DNA of 7,414 bases, taken from positions 1 through 7,414 of the forward strand of contig CANMGM010000113.1 in NCBI GenBank assembly GCA_947497195.1, written 5' to 3'. The notes below the pieces were generated by a model. The model had not been told where the DNA came from, made no database searches, and saw only the letters and a program-made list of their open reading frames with translations. The stretch comes from Bacteroidota bacterium. Its GTDB lineage: Bacteria; Bacteroidota; Bacteroidia; M30B66. Shown in pieces: positions 6,801 to 7,414 of the stretch. Within the stretch, counting starts at the first letter, position 1; each line of letters begins with the position of its first letter. The position numbers and the translations under genes were made by a program.

Positions 6801-6947
6801 GTGGTTCATCGCGCAAAACAATCGGTTTCGGGAAGTTCGCTTATCGAAATTCCATCTTCAGGATTTGCCGCTGGCATGTATATCCTGCAGATACGTTCGG
6901 AAGAGAAAGCACTTTCGTTAACCCGTAAATTGCAGATTGTGCGCTAA
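3858..6947 (+). CDS. Exported T9SS protein with eight Cys-rich PKD-like modules
   Basis: This 1029-residue protein should be exported by Sec and then secreted or surface-anchored by the type IX system. Residues 1-20 are a signal peptide (KK, then a Leu-rich core, ending ARAQ). Residues 22 to about 720 are eight modules starting at Cys 22, 109, 198, 287, 375, 462, 548 and 643. Each has a core Trp (51, 140, 230, 317, 405, 491, 577, 674) and a final C-x(8-11)-C-x4-C. Only the last keeps a canonical PKD motif (WTFGDGT, 674-680, then GLYTVC). Residues 727-828 and 837-930 resemble carboxypeptidase-regulatory or Cna-B-like sandwiches (GNYIFNGLEAGIYLIKAG; DADDSGNFNINNLAYGTYRL). Residues 945-1029 are a type A sorting domain (YPNP at 951, GMYILQI at 1006, KLQIVR end). 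No enzymatic domain is visible, so adhesion, matrix or surface-layer roles are inferred. The ATG at 3858 gives a proper signal peptide. It has its own terminator and is probably monocistronic. Confidence 0.93.
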   Translation: MKKLLLLFVLILSVMNARAQTCSAPIALTIMNGNMYRFYTDTVPGIQSYAWIVTTFEDDTATSTGSFSSTPSAYFSGSTFNSPDYVEACLTLTFDDGCVASSCDTFVYCDAGFTYALNEQYALTLTPDFPAGYMNELHYWTVSGPGIPNPTQNTEIATYYVAPGATYNVCQQLMITSSGCNTSECQEITIPNTTVPVCDAAFTYYYLPTNAYLNVSSAYTYGQGSFEHNWLVTSYMSDGTVNTNNQLNVNNNGLFVAANTSALEICHTLTNLNTGCVDSSCQYLDFCTAEYTHVIDTANQVLTLTAGGIQTLASHSWNVTYHATGGVYDSEILNGPIATFLLPEGILDMTICHVVNNTFPGSTCSTYACDTIVFCNAEFTVIDNGNGTAGIWAVSPPTPGAVYTWSITGPGYNGAAYSGSYFNFTPVPNEPYYVCMAYFNAETGCSASNCDTVVVEGISDTCSAEFTLNYENFILTGIPVTPYTSGNEYAWTINSSIYGAVSYSSMNFIHTLLPDAGEVTVCLNVTNVLLNCTDVYCDTLLISPDTSCTAEIVMGYAPDGWPMFSANGNSTIASYSWVLTPYDSNGEAVGTGFYSTQSNSYIPSGVAYAYIEACLELSFTSGCVWNNCQTFTAPPDTANTLPCNALFTYTGPLPIGNSYNFIGVTNEETAYHLWTFGDGTSSSQVSPFHAFETTGLYTVCHIVGVNGICADTVCYTANFIGNDNTGLFIAGEVNVGANVPDNGKVKLYTLDTLSNSVSLVSEYTLSNSGNYIFNGLEAGIYLIKAGLVQGSAWYGDYVPTYFGSQFYWFDAEPVYLTQSGDNYDIALIYAGNGGGPGSVSGNIDDGPFRLMDPESAGVENSNPVAGADVIVTNLNGNPQRWMDADDSGNFNINNLAYGTYRLLADEPGMTCVPIEFTISPEFPSVFIELVMGEDLTGVEDNTPIIALGEIYPNPAQSNTFIKLNSNSTDDIMIQVSSLDGKVVHRAKQSVSGSSLIEIPSSGFAAGMYILQIRSEEKALSLTRKLQIVR

Positions 6948-6969
6948 TCACAACTCGAAAATTTTAGAG

Positions 6970-6999
6970 AAGGGGCTTTCGGGCCCCTTTTTTTATTTT
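6970..6999 (+). terminator. Rho-independent terminator after the T9SS gene
   Basis: AAGGGGC (6970-6976) pairs with GCCCCTT (6983-6989) around a TTTCGG loop, followed by a run of seven T (6988-6994) and then ATTTT. It begins 23 nt after the stop of the T9SS gene and insulates it from the downstream gene. Confidence 0.9.
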
Positions 7000-7058
7000 C
7001 GCCGATATACTTTTTTCGGATGGATGCAGTTAGAGACATAATACAAAGCACAGGCGAT

Positions 7059-7414
7059 ATGCGAAAACTCAAGGTATTTGTAGCATGCAGCATCGATGGC
7101 TATATTGCCGATGAGAACGGCGGCCTCGATTTTCTGGAAACGGTGCAGGTTGAAGGCGAGGATTATGGGTATGCAGAGTTCTGCAAAGATGTAGACACGG
7201 TAATCATCGGACGAAAGACATACGATACGCTGATTGGCATGAATATTCCTTTTCCGCACGAAGGATTGATGTGCTACGTCTTTACGCATACCCGCAAGCC
7301 CGAAACACGGCATGTGCGCTTTATTACCGAAGATCCTATCGTTTTTGCACTGGGTCTGAAATCGCAGCGTGGCGGTTCGATTTATTGCGATGGCGGCGGA
7401 TCTCTAATAACCCA
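7059..7414 (+). CDS. Dihydrofolate reductase/RibD-like protein, partial (runs off right edge)
   Basis: 118 codons are visible before the window ends. The fold belongs to the dihydrofolate reductase superfamily, close to the RibD C-terminal reductase domain and the YyaP/YwjB group, which probably use NADPH; the true substrate of such stand-alone members is generally unknown. Evidence is the opening strand and loop KVFVACSIDGYIADENGGLDFL (5-26), the strand and helix DTVIIGRKTYDTL (46-58) that forms the first part of the cofactor pocket, VFTHT (74-78), and the glycine-rich IYCDGGGSLIT (108-118) that normally contacts the pyrophosphate. The start is taken at ATG 7059 because family members begin just before the first strand. 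An in-frame ATG at 7020 would add 13 residues (MDAVRDIIQSTGD) and cannot be excluded, as neither start has a clear ribosome binding site. It is separated from the T9SS gene by a terminator and is probably transcribed independently. Confidence 0.9.
   Translation, partial: MRKLKVFVACSIDGYIADENGGLDFLETVQVEGEDYGYAEFCKDVDTVIIGRKTYDTLIGMNIPFPHEGLMCYVFTHTRKPETRHVRFITEDPIVFALGLKSQRGGSIYCDGGGSLIT

Noticed and set aside
6993..7313. Minus-strand open frame of 106 codons opposite the reductase-like gene.
   Set aside because: It overlaps the terminator and the plus-strand DHFR/RibD-like sequence, which has clear family motifs; it is a shadow frame.

Overview
The window looks like ordinary chromosomal DNA from a member of the phylum Bacteroidota. 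Three things point there: a large secreted protein ending in a type IX secretion (T9SS) type A sorting domain, a system confined to that phylum; a small acidic DUF2795 protein and an 'HSPFVF' methyltransferase of types I associate with Bacteroidota; and AT-rich leaders that mostly lack Shine-Dalgarno sites, with promoter-like TTG / TAnnTTTG elements. I cannot place it below phylum. No mobile element, CRISPR array, tRNA or rRNA is visible.

Layout. The left half (1-3653) is entirely minus strand. Reading in the direction of transcription, a putative operon runs methyltransferase (3653-2862), ABC ATPase (2824-2105), PduO-type cob(I)alamin adenosyltransferase (2101-1553), with gaps of 37 and 3 nt. 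Next is a separately promoted 73-residue DUF2795 gene (1443-1222), closed by a strong hairpin terminator (1173-1202). Then comes a two-gene unit: a soluble von Willebrand factor A (VWA) protein (1047-427) and, 27 nt further on, an unrecognised gene that starts at 399 and runs off the left edge (133 codons visible). That last gene is a genuine partial CDS and is easy to miss because its stop lies outside the window.

The right half is plus strand. A 204-bp divergent intergenic region (3654-3857) precedes a 1029-residue exported T9SS protein (3858-6947). A hairpin terminator (6970-6999) follows it. The window ends inside a dihydrofolate reductase/RibD-like gene (7059 to the edge).

The most distinctive object is the T9SS protein. 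About 700 residues of it are eight tandem modules of 86-95 residues. Each has one core Trp 29-32 residues after a leading Cys, and a terminal C-x(8-11)-C-x4-C motif. This gives 32 regularly placed cysteines in what appear to be degenerate PKD (beta-sandwich) domains; only the last module keeps a canonical WTFGDGT motif. No catalytic domain is visible, so a structural, adhesive or surface-display role is more likely than enzymatic activity. I found no convincing previously undescribed multi-gene system. The VWA/unknown-gene pair, with a 14-nt perfect palindrome just upstream of its putative promoter, is the most open functional question.
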